This document shows positions 1-9,286 of a stretch of DNA of 57,873 nt, in pieces; position 1 is the first letter of the stretch, and every line of letters starts with the position of its first letter. Source of the DNA: Myxococcota bacterium (lineage in GTDB: Bacteria; Myxococcota_A; UBA9160; UBA4427); contig JAQWNI010000095.1 of assembly GCA_029268645.1 (NCBI GenBank), positions 1 through 57,873 of the forward strand. Direction: 5' to 3'. The notes beneath the pieces were generated by a model. It did not search any database and had not been told where the DNA came from. It was given only the letters and a program-made list of their open reading frames with translations. The translations under genes and the position numbers were made by a program.

Positions 1-2
1 CC

Positions 3-3000
3 ATCGTGGTCAGCGATTGGACCGCTCTGTCGATTCGCGTTCCTTCACCTGATCGTCTGCGACGCTTCACCCGTGAGATTGCCGTCGGGGATCAGGTCGA
101 TCGAGATGCGCTCGTCGTCGGCCTCGTCTCCGCGGGCTACGCCCGCATGCCCATCGTCGAAGAACCGGGCGAAATCGCCGTGCGAGGAGGAATCGTCGAT
201 GTATTTCCTCCCCACGCCCAGTACCCACTCCGAATTGAATTTTTCGGAGACGATATCGATGGAATTCGAGAATTTGATCCTGCGAGCCAACGCTCTCAAT
301 CCAAGAGAGTCCATGCCGTTGCGCCTCCACCCCGTGAGATCATTCTCGAACGAGAGGCGCTCATCGACCGGGGAGATAGCCTCCGCGACCGGGCCGATGC
401 CTTGGGCACACCTGCATCCGAGTTGAGCGAAGTCATGGATGCACTGCTGCGCGGTCATCTGCCGCCGGGCATCGAGTCTCTCGCCCCCACCCTGCAGCCC
501 GACCAGGTAGACGTTCTCGAATACTTGCCCCCTGAGACCCTGGTGATTTTAGATGACCCCGAGGCCGGGCTTGAACGCCTGGGTCGTTACTACGAGGAAG
601 CCAAGGCCAGTCACGACGCGGCGGTCTCAACCGGTCGACTGGTCAGCCCGATCGAAGAATTACTCGTCGCGCCGGAAACGACTCATCAAAAGCTGCTCAG
701 TCGTAAGCCTGTTTCTCTTGAGCGAATTCCCATCCTGGACCCCGAACAGGACAACCTATCGATCACGCTGGAAACCCACGATCAATCAGAGCTCCGCAGA
801 GAGCTTACACGGACCCGAACTCACGAGCAGGCGTTGAGCCCCCTCGCCGACCGCCTGGCCGATCGCGTCCTTGAAAACTGGCGGAGTGTCCTCACAACAT
901 CCACGCTTTCGGCGGCTGAACGACTCAAAGACCTCCTTTCCAAATACGGATTAGACAGCCAAGTTGTGACCGATCCCCGCCCGGTTTGGCACTGGTCGCT
1001 CCCAGGACGTATTGAGATCCGCGTCACGCCTTTGTCAGAAGGATTCACCGTCCCCCTTCAAAAGCTAGAGGTAATCACCGAAGAAGAAATTTTCGGGAAG
1101 CGGGAGAAGCGGCGGCACCGCATGACCTGGAAAGAAGGCGCGGCCGTAGAAGGAATCGGTCAGCTTCAGCCGGGCGACCCAGTCGTTCATCGGGATCACG
1201 GAATAGGCCTTTACCGAGGCCTGGACGCGTTAGCCGCCGGGGGTACACCCCAAGAATTGTTATGCATTGAGTATGCGGCCGGCGACAAGCTCTTTTTACC
1301 CGTGCACCGGCTTAACCTCGTTGCGCGATACACCGCCTTTGAAGGCACCCAACCGAAGATCGACCGACTCGGTGGCGAGGCTTGGAAACGTTCGAGAAAA
1401 AGAGTCAAGAAAAGTCTTCGGAACATGGCAGGGGAACTTCTCGCCATGCACGCCGCTCGAGAATTGGCTCCTGGACATGCCTTCAGCGGGCGAGATGCCT
1501 ACTTCGAAGAGTTCGAAGGCGCCTTTGCTTTCGAAGAGACTCCGGATCAGAGTTCAGCCATCGAGGATGTCCTAGCAGACATGCAGAAGCCTCGACCCAT
1601 GGACCGCCTCGTCTGTGGAGACGTGGGCTACGGAAAGACCGAGGTGGCCATTCGCGCGGCTTTTCGGGCCGCCTTGGATGGAAAACAGGTCGCCATTCTT
1701 ACACCAACAACAATTTTGTGTGAACAGCATTTTGAAACTTTCAAGAAGCGCTTCTCGGGGTATCCGATTGAAATCGAGATGCTTTCGCGTTTTCGAACCG
1801 GACGGGAATCTCGCAAGGTACTTGAAGGCCTCGCCGAGGGGCGAGTGGACGTCGTCGTGGCGACCCACCGGATCCTGGCCAAAAGCGTCGAGTTCAAGGA
1901 CCTCGGGCTTCTCGTCATTGATGAGGAACAACGCTTCGGCGTCGCCCACAAGGAACGGATCAAACGACTTAAGCGGACGGTTGACGTGCTGACACTGACC
2001 GCCACTCCGATCCCGCGCACCCTCCAAATGGCTTTTACGGGTCTTCGAGACCTTTCAGTCATCGAAACGCCCCCCGTCGATCGACTGGCCATCCGTACGC
2101 AAATCGCCCGGCGCAACGATGCACTCATCCGCGAGGCCATTCTTCGAGAAATTCGGAGGGGAGGGCAAGTCTTTTTCGTGCACAATCGAGTTTCATCGAT
2201 CGGCGGAGTCGCCGAAATGCTTCAGCAGGTCGTTCCAGAAGTGAAGGTGATCGTTGCCCACGGGCAGATGAAGGAGCGGGAACTGGAGGATCGAATGCAT
2301 TCCTTCATCCACGGTGAAGCGGAAGTCCTTCTCGCAACGACCATCATCGAAAACGGACTCGATATTCCGCGGGCCAATACCATCCTGATCGATCGCGCCG
2401 ATGCGCTGGGGTTGGCTCAGCTCTATCAGCTCCGGGGGCGCGTGGGGCGGGGGGATCGACGAGCCTATGCGTACTGTCTGGTTCCGGCGGACATCGGCTC
2501 CTTACGGGGCGATGCCCAGAGACGACTCGAAGCCATCCACGATTTGACTGATCTGGGCAGTGGCTTCCGGTTGGCCAACATGGATCTCGAAATTCGCGGC
2601 GCGGGGGATCTCTTGGGGGGTGAACAATCCGGCAATCTACGGGCGATCGGATACGAATCGTATATGGAGATGCTGGAGGAAACGATCGAGGAACTTCGGG
2701 GGAACGTACCCGAAGCCAGCGTCGACCCAGAACTGCGGCTCCCCGTGACTGCACGACTTCCGGAAGACTATGTGGCGGAAGTGAGCCAGCGCCTCGTGCT
2801 CTACAAGAAATTGTCGAACGCCCGAAACGGACATGAGGTCGACCGAATTCGCGATGAAATCCTAGACCGCTACGGGGCGATGCCTCCCGACGCCGAGAAT
2901 CTGATGCAGGTGATTCGCTTAAAGATTCTCGCCCGCCGCATTGGCATTGCGGCAATCAGTTTGATCCGGGGTGAATTGGTGCTGGATGTCGGCACGCCGA

Positions 3001-3167
3001 GCCAAATCGACCCGCAACAACTCGTTCAGATGCTGACGCATGCCCGAGGAGGGTTACGCGTATCGCCCGAGCAAAAGATCTATGCGCCCGCACCCGGACC
3101 CGAGGGCGGCGCACCGGCACTCTTTGAGGCCGCGCGTGAGTTGCTTCGGAGACTCGTTCGCCACTGA
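3..3167 (+). CDS. mfd: Transcription-repair coupling factor Mfd, 5' partial
   Basis: Superfamily 2 translocase that removes RNA polymerase stalled at DNA lesions and recruits UvrA for nucleotide excision repair. About 1054 residues are visible against a family length near 1150, and the frame is open to the window edge, so the start lies upstream. In order: the end of the UvrB-like N-terminal module; the CarD-like RNA polymerase interaction domain (about residues 388-440, PVVHRDHGIGLYRG and FLPVHRLNLV); Walker A CGDVGYGKTEVA (about 535); DEEQ box DEEQRFGV (about 638); TATPIPRTLQMAF; helicase C-terminal motif YQLRGRVGRGDRRAYAYC; and the TRCF C-terminal domain with EIRGAGDLLGGEQSG. uvrA, its partner, lies 3 kb downstream. 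The stop codon is separated by one base from the stop of the convergent glycosyltransferase gene, leaving no room for a separate terminator. Identification is certain; only the N-terminus is missing. Confidence 0.97.
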   Translation: MVVSDWTALSIRVPSPDRLRRFTREIAVGDQVDRDALVVGLVSAGYARMPIVEEPGEIAVRGGIVDVFPPHAQYPLRIEFFGDDIDGIREFDPASQRSQSKRVHAVAPPPREIILEREALIDRGDSLRDRADALGTPASELSEVMDALLRGHLPPGIESLAPTLQPDQVDVLEYLPPETLVILDDPEAGLERLGRYYEEAKASHDAAVSTGRLVSPIEELLVAPETTHQKLLSRKPVSLERIPILDPEQDNLSITLETHDQSELRRELTRTRTHEQALSPLADRLADRVLENWRSVLTTSTLSAAERLKDLLSKYGLDSQVVTDPRPVWHWSLPGRIEIRVTPLSEGFTVPLQKLEVITEEEIFGKREKRRHRMTWKEGAAVEGIGQLQPGDPVVHRDHGIGLYRGLDALAAGGTPQELLCIEYAAGDKLFLPVHRLNLVARYTAFEGTQPKIDRLGGEAWKRSRKRVKKSLRNMAGELLAMHAARELAPGHAFSGRDAYFEEFEGAFAFEETPDQSSAIEDVLADMQKPRPMDRLVCGDVGYGKTEVAIRAAFRAALDGKQVAILTPTTILCEQHFETFKKRFSGYPIEIEMLSRFRTGRESRKVLEGLAEGRVDVVVATHRILAKSVEFKDLGLLVIDEEQRFGVAHKERIKRLKRTVDVLTLTATPIPRTLQMAFTGLRDLSVIETPPVDRLAIRTQIARRNDALIREAILREIRRGGQVFFVHNRVSSIGGVAEMLQQVVPEVKVIVAHGQMKERELEDRMHSFIHGEAEVLLATTIIENGLDIPRANTILIDRADALGLAQLYQLRGRVGRGDRRAYAYCLVPADIGSLRGDAQRRLEAIHDLTDLGSGFRLANMDLEIRGAGDLLGGEQSGNLRAIGYESYMEMLEETIEELRGNVPEASVDPELRLPVTARLPEDYVAEVSQRLVLYKKLSNARNGHEVDRIRDEILDRYGAMPPDAENLMQVIRLKILARRIGIAAISLIRGELVLDVGTPSQIDPQQLVQMLTHARGGLRVSPEQKIYAPAPGPEGGAPALFEAARELLRRLVRH

Positions 3168-3168
3168 G

Positions 3169-4143
3169 TTAGCGACGTCGACGTTCGGGCGAACGGAGCT
3201 TCTGTTGGAGGAGTCTCCGCTTGTGGAAGGCGCGGCTGGAAAGCTGGATCGCCTGCCGGTAGCCGCGCAGCACCGTTCTGTCGCGCAAGACTGCGAAGCC
3301 GAGCCTCAATAACTCCCAGATCAAAATTGCGGGAAGGTCGCGCATAAGCTCTCGCGTCGGGGCATTCTTGATTAACTGCAGATAGTGATTCTTGAAGGAA
3401 TGAAGCCGAACAGAATCCGGAACCTCGAACCGACCGGCCCGACGCCAACCTCGGACGTGACGCGCACGAGCCCCCGGTTCGTATCGGACCCGCCAACCAA
3501 GCCGACCGGCTCGCCAACAAAGATCCGTATCTTCACGGTAGAGAAAAAAATCTTCGTCAAAGAGCTCGCCGTCCAGCATCAGGTCCGACACTGCCGACAG
3601 GCGCAACATCATGGCAGCCCCACTGGCCGCAAAAACATCAGCCGGCTGGTCGAGCTGGCCTCGGTCCACTTGTTCACTGCCGCGGTCCCGCGGATGCTTG
3701 TGACGCGGCATCTCCAGTCCAGCGCTGTCCAAGGTACGTCCGTCGGGGCGCAGCAGCTTGCCCGTGCCAAGAGCCACATTCGGACCGGACGCCATGGCGG
3801 CCGCCAGCAACGCCGCGAAGTCGGGCTCAAGGGAAACATCGGGGTTCAAGAGCAAGCAGAAATCCGGCGGATTCTCGCCCCCACTGGCCCACGCCACGAG
3901 ATGATTGGCCCCTCCCGCATAGCCGCGGTTAGGAAAATCTTGAAACTCCGCCCACGGAAATCGCTCGGCCAAGATTGAACGCCGATCGCTCTGGGCCGGA
4001 TCGGGATCAACATCCAAAACACGGACCGCGTCGGGCGAAAGCTTCTGGTTTCCAATCGACTCAAGGCAAGCCGCTAGATCCCCGTAGCTGCGGTAAGACA
4101 CCACGCCCACGCGGTAAGTGGACTTCTGAGAATCCGCCGACAA
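3169..4143 (-). CDS. Family 2 glycosyltransferase (rhamnosyltransferase-like)
   Basis: Predicted GT-A fold glycosyltransferase that would use a nucleotide sugar to build a cell-surface glycan; the acceptor is unknown. The domain begins STYRVGVVSYRSYGDLAACL, continues with NRGYAGGANHLV and the NPDV metal-binding triplet region, and has the typical late motif FFLYREDTDLCWRAGRLGWRV, which resembles WbbL-type rhamnosyltransferases. The open frame extends 97 codons further upstream into the tetR gene, but that part is arginine/proline-rich and family-unlike. I chose the TTG at 4143 (324 residues) because it sits just before the domain and has a GGGAG about 9 bases upstream. It lies downstream of tetR on the same strand with a 167-base gap. 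It interrupts what would otherwise be a same-strand mfd-surA-uvrA series. Confidence 0.85.
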   Translation of the reverse strand: MSADSQKSTYRVGVVSYRSYGDLAACLESIGNQKLSPDAVRVLDVDPDPAQSDRRSILAERFPWAEFQDFPNRGYAGGANHLVAWASGGENPPDFCLLLNPDVSLEPDFAALLAAAMASGPNVALGTGKLLRPDGRTLDSAGLEMPRHKHPRDRGSEQVDRGQLDQPADVFAASGAAMMLRLSAVSDLMLDGELFDEDFFLYREDTDLCWRAGRLGWRVRYEPGARARHVRGWRRAGRFEVPDSVRLHSFKNHYLQLIKNAPTRELMRDLPAILIWELLRLGFAVLRDRTVLRGYRQAIQLSSRAFHKRRLLQQKLRSPERRRR

Positions 4144-4310
4144 ATTCCGGCTCTCCCGAGGGGGTTGGAGTACGCGGTGCGAACCCGCAAGATACTCTGC
4201 CCCCCATCCCGCGGCGAGCCCATTCGGGCGAGAGAGGCCACCGCTGTCGCCAAAAGCGGGCAGAACCGGCCGAAGTGAGGCGGAACGCGGGCCTTTCGCG
4301 GCGTCCCCAA

Positions 4311-4958
4311 TCAGCCCAGGCCCACGTCCCCACCCAGCGGCTGCCCGACTAGGGCCGGGTGAAGCCGGGTGATCGTCCGAATCAAGGCGTCGGGATCTTC
4401 GTGAACGGGATCTTCGATCCAGTGGACGACGCACCGAACCTGCATATCCATAAACGCTCGGGCGGCAATCCCAGGTTCAATCGCCGGATCCAGCTCGCCC
4501 TCCTCAAGCAGGGCCCGCAGCCTCCTCTCCAGAGGGCGCGCAGAAAGACCAAGGCCCGCTGTGCGGCCCTTCGAGTTGAGACGGGCCGCAGCCGCTGAAC
4601 GCCCAAAGGTTGTTCGAAATAGATCCGGCTGAGCTTGCGCGAAACCCACGAGAGCGACCACGCCGGCCCGAACCTGATCGGGAAGGGGCCGATCGTCGGC
4701 TTCCTGATGGGCCTGGGCCAAGCTGTTCTGGAGACCTTCGAGGGCCCTTTGAACAATGGCGCGGTGTAGGGCGAACTTATCCTCGAAGTGCTGGTAGAAA
4801 GTCCCCACTCCTACGCGGGCCGCCCGGGCGATCGTATTCGTGTTCACGCCGTCTAGGCCCTCGCGCGCCATTAATTCAATGCCAGCGAGGATGAGCCTGT
4901 CGTAGGCCCGCCTTGGAACCCTCGATGATTGTTGGGGTCCGACTGAGGAAGTGCTCAT
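4311..4958 (-). CDS. TetR/AcrR family transcriptional regulator
   Basis: A 215-residue one-component repressor. The N-terminal helix-turn-helix is clear at about residues 40-62 (NTIARAARVGVGTFYQHFEDK), and the rest is the all-helical ligand/dimerisation domain, including an FRTTFGRSAAAARL segment. The inducer cannot be read from sequence. A perfect two-arm AT-rich palindrome overlaps its own promoter 18 bases upstream of ATG, which suggests autorepression. The neighbouring downstream glycosyltransferase may be co-transcribed. The divergently transcribed surA-like gene starts 291 bases away, so it could also be a target, but its start is far from the palindrome. No efflux pump, the most usual TetR partner, is present in the window. 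Confidence 0.93.
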   Translation of the reverse strand: MSTSSVGPQQSSRVPRRAYDRLILAGIELMAREGLDGVNTNTIARAARVGVGTFYQHFEDKFALHRAIVQRALEGLQNSLAQAHQEADDRPLPDQVRAGVVALVGFAQAQPDLFRTTFGRSAAAARLNSKGRTAGLGLSARPLERRLRALLEEGELDPAIEPGIAARAFMDMQVRCVVHWIEDPVHEDPDALIRTITRLHPALVGQPLGGDVGLG

Positions 4959-4965
4959 ACCTCAA

Positions 4966-5031
4966 ATCATAGCGATTTAGATATCTATATCTAATTTGAT
5001 CCTCTTGTGTGGAGTAAGATAAATATATCTA
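4966..5031 (-). promoter_or_regulatory. tetR promoter with overlapping palindromic operator
   Basis: On the minus strand a perfect TATGAT -10 box (4971-4966) lies 17 bases from a TTAGAT -35-like box (4994-4989) and 7 bases before the tetR ATG. The sequence TTAGATATCTATATCTAA (4977-4994) has two exact 8-base arms separated by CT and covers the -35 box and most of the spacer, the classic position for a repressor. A second, imperfect AT-rich site with the half-arm ATATCTA lies at 5015-5031. The patch is strongly AT-rich against a GC-rich background. Binding by the adjacent TetR protein is inferred, not shown. Confidence 0.65.
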
Positions 5032-5123
5032 CCCAGAAAAACAGAAAGTCTGCTCGCTTGAGGTCCTGTTTTGGGCCTCAGCACCGGCGGGTGGGAACGC
5101 TGACCGGGCAGCGGGCCTCGAAA

Positions 5124-5189
5124 GGGCGCGCCCGGGCATCGCGGCTAAAATACAAAGGGCCTCTGTTGGAGAGGGCCCCGGGCGCGCCC
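5124..5189. repeat. Long-range 13-bp inverted repeat upstream of surA-like gene
   Basis: GGGCGCGCCCGGG (5124-5136) and its exact reverse complement CCCGGGCGCGCCC (5177-5189) flank 40 bases. Each arm also contains the self-complementary GGCGCGCC. A further near-perfect palindrome, TGAGAGG-GG-CCTCTCA (5212-5227), follows just before the ribosome binding site of the surA-like gene. In RNA this would make a strongly folded leader. It could be a terminator for leftward or rightward transcription or a regulatory leader; there is no U-tract. Confidence 0.5.
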
Positions 5190-5249
5190 CAGCCCATGAT
5201 GTCGGCCAGCTGAGAGGGGCCTCTCACCCCGTCTTGAGGAACACCCAGA

Positions 5250-6299
5250 GTGTTGACGACCACCCCTGCCTGGATCCGGTGCTTCACCCTTGTGGTGAAG
5301 GCCGCCCTGCTCGCCCTTGTCAGCGCAATGGCACCGCTTCAAGGAGTGTCGTCCGCCTCAGAGGTTTTGGTAGACGGCATCGCGGCCCAAGTCGGGTCTC
5401 AGATCGTATTGCTTTCTGACGTCCACGAGCTGTCGAGACCCGTCGAAGAACGCATGCGCGCCGCCGGGCTGAGCGATTCGGAAATCCAGAGCATGAGAGG
5501 TGATGCGCTGGAGCGCCTGATTGAATCCAAGCTGATCGAGAGCGTTGTGGCTCGACTCGAGCTTCAAGCGACCGAGGCGGAAATCGACGCGGCCATCGCG
5601 GGCATCGCACAGGACAACGGACTGACCGTCGAACAGCTTCAAACCAGCGTGGAGAGTCACGGACTCACCCTCGCTGAATACCGCCAAAAGCTTCAGGGCG
5701 AAATCGAACGCTCCAAGGTTCTGAACACGATGGTGCGCTCTCGAATCCGAGTTGAGCCCGAAGAAGTCCGCGCCGCGTTCGACGAACGCTTCGGAGACCA
5801 ACAAGACCGGTCCGGGGAAGAAGTTCATCTTCGTCACATCCTGGTCGGCGCCGGAGGAGCTTCGCAAAGGAGCGTGAAAACAGCTTGCTCCATTGCTTCC
5901 GATGCTGAGAAAAAGATCAAGGGCGGAGAGCTGACTTTCGATGAAACCGCCAGGCGGGTCACCGACATGAACCCCGAGGCCGCCGGAGAACTGGGCTGGC
6001 TCCACGTTGAGGATCTCGCACCTTGGATGTCGAACGCGTTGAAAAACATGCAACCCGGAGATGTGTCCGGCGTGATCGAGACCAGTTTCGGGTGCAACAT
6101 TCTCGAGCTGGTTGAACGTCGCGATTACCAGGTCGTGACCTACGCCGAGGCCGAGGCCGCGCTCACCGCCGAAATCACCCGACGCAAAATGGATAAGGAA
6201 TACCTCGATTGGCTAGAGACCTTGCGGAAGCAGACGTACATCTCTCGTAAGGGAAGCTACGCCGAGGGAAAGAAATCCATGGCGAGACGCGGGCGCTGA
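5250..6299 (+). CDS. SurA-like periplasmic peptidyl-prolyl isomerase/chaperone
   Basis: A 349-residue exported protein with a signal peptide (hydrophobic [16 protein letters not shown], then a small-residue cleavage region), a SurA N-terminal chaperone region beginning [18 protein letters not shown], and one parvulin (PpiC) domain at about residues 190-295 ([11 protein letters not shown] and [15 protein letters not shown]). It would hold and isomerise unfolded outer-membrane proteins in the periplasm. Escherichia coli SurA has two parvulin domains; this one has a single domain, as in many deltaproteobacterial homologues that follow mfd. The GTG start at 5250 is supported by GAGGA nine bases upstream. 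The uvrA frame opens three bases after its stop, so the two are probably co-transcribed. Confidence 0.88.
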   Translation: MLTTTPAWIRCFTLVVKAALLALVSAMAPLQGVSSASEVLVDGIAAQVGSQIVLLSDVHELSRPVEERMRAAGLSDSEIQSMRGDALERLIESKLIESVVARLELQATEAEIDAAIAGIAQDNGLTVEQLQTSVESHGLTLAEYRQKLQGEIERSKVLNTMVRSRIRVEPEEVRAAFDERFGDQQDRSGEEVHLRHILVGAGGASQRSVKTACSIASDAEKKIKGGELTFDETARRVTDMNPEAAGELGWLHVEDLAPWMSNALKNMQPGDVSGVIETSFGCNILELVERRDYQVVTYAEAEAALTAEITRRKMDKEYLDWLETLRKQTYISRKGSYAEGKKSMARRGR

Positions 6300-6301
6300 C
6301 C

Positions 6302-9214
6302 TTGTCTTCAGATCCACTCGAACCCACTTCGGCCTCCGCCGGGCCTCCGCGTAGGATGCTTCCGAACAGTCCGGTGCGAGCCCCTTCAGAAGTGGTCGTT
6401 CGAGGGGCGAGGACCCACAACCTCAAAGGAGTCGATGTCTCGATTCCACGCGACCAGATGGTGGTCATCACAGGCCCCTCCGGTTCCGGCAAATCCAGTC
6501 TCGCTTTCGACACAATCTATGCAGAGGGGCAAAGGCGCTATGTCGAGTCCCTTTCCGCGTATGCACGGCAGTTCCTCGACCAGCTTGAAAAGCCTGATGT
6601 CGAATCCGTCGAAGGGCTCTCCCCCTCGCTTTCCATCGAACAACGGTCTCTGGGAAAGAGTCCCCGGAGCACGGTTGGCACAGCCACTGAGATATCAGAC
6701 TTTTTGAGGGTTCTCTTTGCCCGCGCCGGGGAACCGCTTTGCCCCGGTTGCGGAGAGCGGGTCGCGTCCCAGACCCTGGCCCAAATGGTCGAGCAAACCA
6801 TGAGCCTTCCCGCAGAGACGCGAATCGAGGTCTTGGCCCCGATCGTTCGCGGACGGCGAGGCGCGTACAAGAAAGAACTCGAGACACTCCGTCAGCGAGG
6901 CTATGTCGAAGTTCGCGTGGACGGTGAGCGGTTAGAGCTTGGGCAAACGTCATCCGTATCCCGACAAAAACGCCACAACATCGAGGTTGTCGTCGACCGG
7001 ATCACGATTCGTGAGTCGATTCGATCCAGGCTGACGGGCTCACTGGAAACCGCAACGGCTTTGGCAAACGGCACGGTGCTTGTCCTCGTCCAAAAATCTA
7101 CGGATAAAAAATCCGAAACCGCCGAGGAATGGCTGCTTTCCCTAAAGAGTGCCTGTGCGCGCTGTAGTATCTCCTTTCCAGAACTGGCCCCACGAAGTTT
7201 TTCCTTCAACAGTCCCGCCGGCGCCTGTGGGTCGTGCGATGGACTGGGGATCCGGCTCCAGATCGACCCCCATGGCATCGTGCCCAATCCCAATGCCCCT
7301 CTGGAAGTGGCCATCGAACCCTGGCAACGCAAACGCCATCGCCGCTTCTATGCCCAGCTTCTCTCGGACGTCGCCGACCACCTCGCCATCGATCTCTCGA
7401 CACCCTGGAACAAGATTTCGGAAAAAGACCGGCGCTTCATCCTCGACGGAGGAAGCAGAAAGGTTTCCTTTTCCGTGGGAGACAAGCCGACGCGATCTGG
7501 ACGTTCACGAAAGACTCGCGTGGATCGGATTTTTAGAGGCGTACTGGACGATCTCGAACGCCGGTCGGGCACGCAGCTCGACCGCTACCGCGTCTCAGCA
7601 CCCTGCAAAACTTGCGGAGGCAGTCGGCTCAAAGCCGAAGCGCGGTCCGTTCGCCTTGAAGGAAAAGCTCTCCATGATCTCTATGCCCTCAGCATTGGCG
7701 AAGTGCATCACTGGTTTGGACAACTTGAAGTCTCGGACTTTCGTCGGCAGCAGGTCGTCAACCGGATCGTGAAGGAAATACGGGACCGGCTTGGCTTTCT
7801 GTGCGACGTCGGACTCGACTATTTGACCCTCGGCCGCGCGACTTCAACTCTTTCCGGGGGCGAGGCCCAGCGCATTCGACTCGCCACCCAGGTTGGATCA
7901 GAGATGTTAGGTGTCCTTTATATCTTGGATGAGCCCTCCATCGGACTCCACCCGCGCGATAACGATCGCCTCCTCGCGAGCCTGATGCGACTCCGCGACA
8001 AGGGCAATAGCGTGGTCATTGTTGAACACGACGAAAGCACAATCCGAGCAGCGGACTTCATTGTCGATATGGGCCCCGGAGCAGGAACCCACGGCGGAGA
8101 AGTCGTCGCCACAGGGGATCCGCTGCAGATTGAACACAACGATCGCTCTCCCACGGGCGCTTGGCTGAGCGGGAAAAAGCGCCTGGACATCCCACCTTCG
8201 CGGCGTTCGCCCCGCGGCTGGCTGAAACTACGAGGCTGCCGAAGCCATAACCTGAAAAATCTCGATTTCTCACTACCCCTGGGCACCTTCACTGTCCTGA
8301 CCGGTGTATCGGGATCAGGGAAGTCGACGCTGGTCAACGACACCCTGCACCGGGCGCTGGCGGCCCAGCTTCACGGGGCCGAGGCGGTGCCAGGGGAATT
8401 CGATCAGCTTGAAGGAGCGGAGACCATCGATCAAGTGATCGATGTCGACCAAGCGCCCATCGGAAGAACTCCACGCTCGAACCCCGCCACCTATACCGGC
8501 GCTCTTTCGGGAATCCGTCAGCTTTTTAGCCAGATTCCAGAGGCGCGCGCCCGAGGCTACGACCCTGGTCGCTTCTCCTTCAACGTGAAGGGTGGACGAT
8601 GCGAGGCGTGCGAAGGGGCTGGCCGTATGCGAGTCGAAATGAATTTCCTCCCGGGCCTCTTTGTCACCTGCGAGGTCTGCTCGGGCAGGCGCTATGAGGC
8701 CGAAACTCTCGAGATCCTCTACAAGGGCCGAAATATCGCAGACGTACTCGACATGACGGTCGAGGAGGCTCTTCCTTGGATGAAGAATATCCCGACGGTT
8801 CAGCGCCCCCTCCAAGCACTTCTCGACGTGGGCCTCAACTATCTGCGGCTCGGTCAACCCGCCACAACACTCTCCGGAGGGGAAGCCCAGCGGGTCAAGC
8901 TCGCAAAAGAGCTTGCCCGGCGTTCGCACGGACGAACGCTTTACCTCCTGGACGAACCCACGACCGGCTTGCATTTTTCTGATGTGGCTCGATTGATCAA
9001 GCTGCTCCAACAGCTCGTCGAACGGGGAAACACCGTGCTCGTAATCGAGCACCATCTCGACGTCATCCAATCGGCGGACCACGTCGTTGATCTGGGGCCC
9101 GGCGGGGGGGCTGCAGGGGGAGCCATCGTCGCCACAGGACCCCCGGAAGAAATCATGCTATGTGCCGACTCGTGGACCGGAGCTGCCCTCGCCCATCGAA
9201 CCAGTCCCGGGTGA
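6302..9214 (+). CDS. uvrA: Excinuclease ABC subunit A (UvrA)
   Basis: ATPase that, as a dimer, finds DNA damage and loads UvrB in nucleotide excision repair. Two ABC modules are complete: Walker [14 protein letters not shown] near residue 58 and [13 protein letters not shown] near residue 670, with signature motifs [12 protein letters not shown] and [12 protein letters not shown]. Zinc-module cysteine pairs are visible (ACARC with CGSCDGLG in the first half; [14 protein letters not shown] with TCEVCSG in the second). The TTG start at 6302 gives 970 residues, slightly longer than the usual 940; the ATG at 6356 is an equally possible start because the conserved core begins [13 protein letters not shown] after it. 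Neither has a strong Shine-Dalgarno. It works with Mfd encoded upstream. Confidence 0.96.
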   Translation: MSSDPLEPTSASAGPPRRMLPNSPVRAPSEVVVRGARTHNLKGVDVSIPRDQMVVITGPSGSGKSSLAFDTIYAEGQRRYVESLSAYARQFLDQLEKPDVESVEGLSPSLSIEQRSLGKSPRSTVGTATEISDFLRVLFARAGEPLCPGCGERVASQTLAQMVEQTMSLPAETRIEVLAPIVRGRRGAYKKELETLRQRGYVEVRVDGERLELGQTSSVSRQKRHNIEVVVDRITIRESIRSRLTGSLETATALANGTVLVLVQKSTDKKSETAEEWLLSLKSACARCSISFPELAPRSFSFNSPAGACGSCDGLGIRLQIDPHGIVPNPNAPLEVAIEPWQRKRHRRFYAQLLSDVADHLAIDLSTPWNKISEKDRRFILDGGSRKVSFSVGDKPTRSGRSRKTRVDRIFRGVLDDLERRSGTQLDRYRVSAPCKTCGGSRLKAEARSVRLEGKALHDLYALSIGEVHHWFGQLEVSDFRRQQVVNRIVKEIRDRLGFLCDVGLDYLTLGRATSTLSGGEAQRIRLATQVGSEMLGVLYILDEPSIGLHPRDNDRLLASLMRLRDKGNSVVIVEHDESTIRAADFIVDMGPGAGTHGGEVVATGDPLQIEHNDRSPTGAWLSGKKRLDIPPSRRSPRGWLKLRGCRSHNLKNLDFSLPLGTFTVLTGVSGSGKSTLVNDTLHRALAAQLHGAEAVPGEFDQLEGAETIDQVIDVDQAPIGRTPRSNPATYTGALSGIRQLFSQIPEARARGYDPGRFSFNVKGGRCEACEGAGRMRVEMNFLPGLFVTCEVCSGRRYEAETLEILYKGRNIADVLDMTVEEALPWMKNIPTVQRPLQALLDVGLNYLRLGQPATTLSGGEAQRVKLAKELARRSHGRTLYLLDEPTTGLHFSDVARLIKLLQQLVERGNTVLVIEHHLDVIQSADHVVDLGPGGGAAGGAIVATGPPEEIMLCADSWTGAALAHRTSPG

Positions 9215-9286
9215 GGACCGAGCGCTACCTTCACGGTCCTTTAGAAACCGGTCCCTCCTTTCCCCGGGTCGCAAAGAGCGGGAGCC

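Noticed and set aside
4141-4200. tRNA T-arm-like string GGGTTCGCACC on the minus strand
   Set aside because: The loop is shifted relative to a true T-loop and no anticodon or acceptor arms pair with it.
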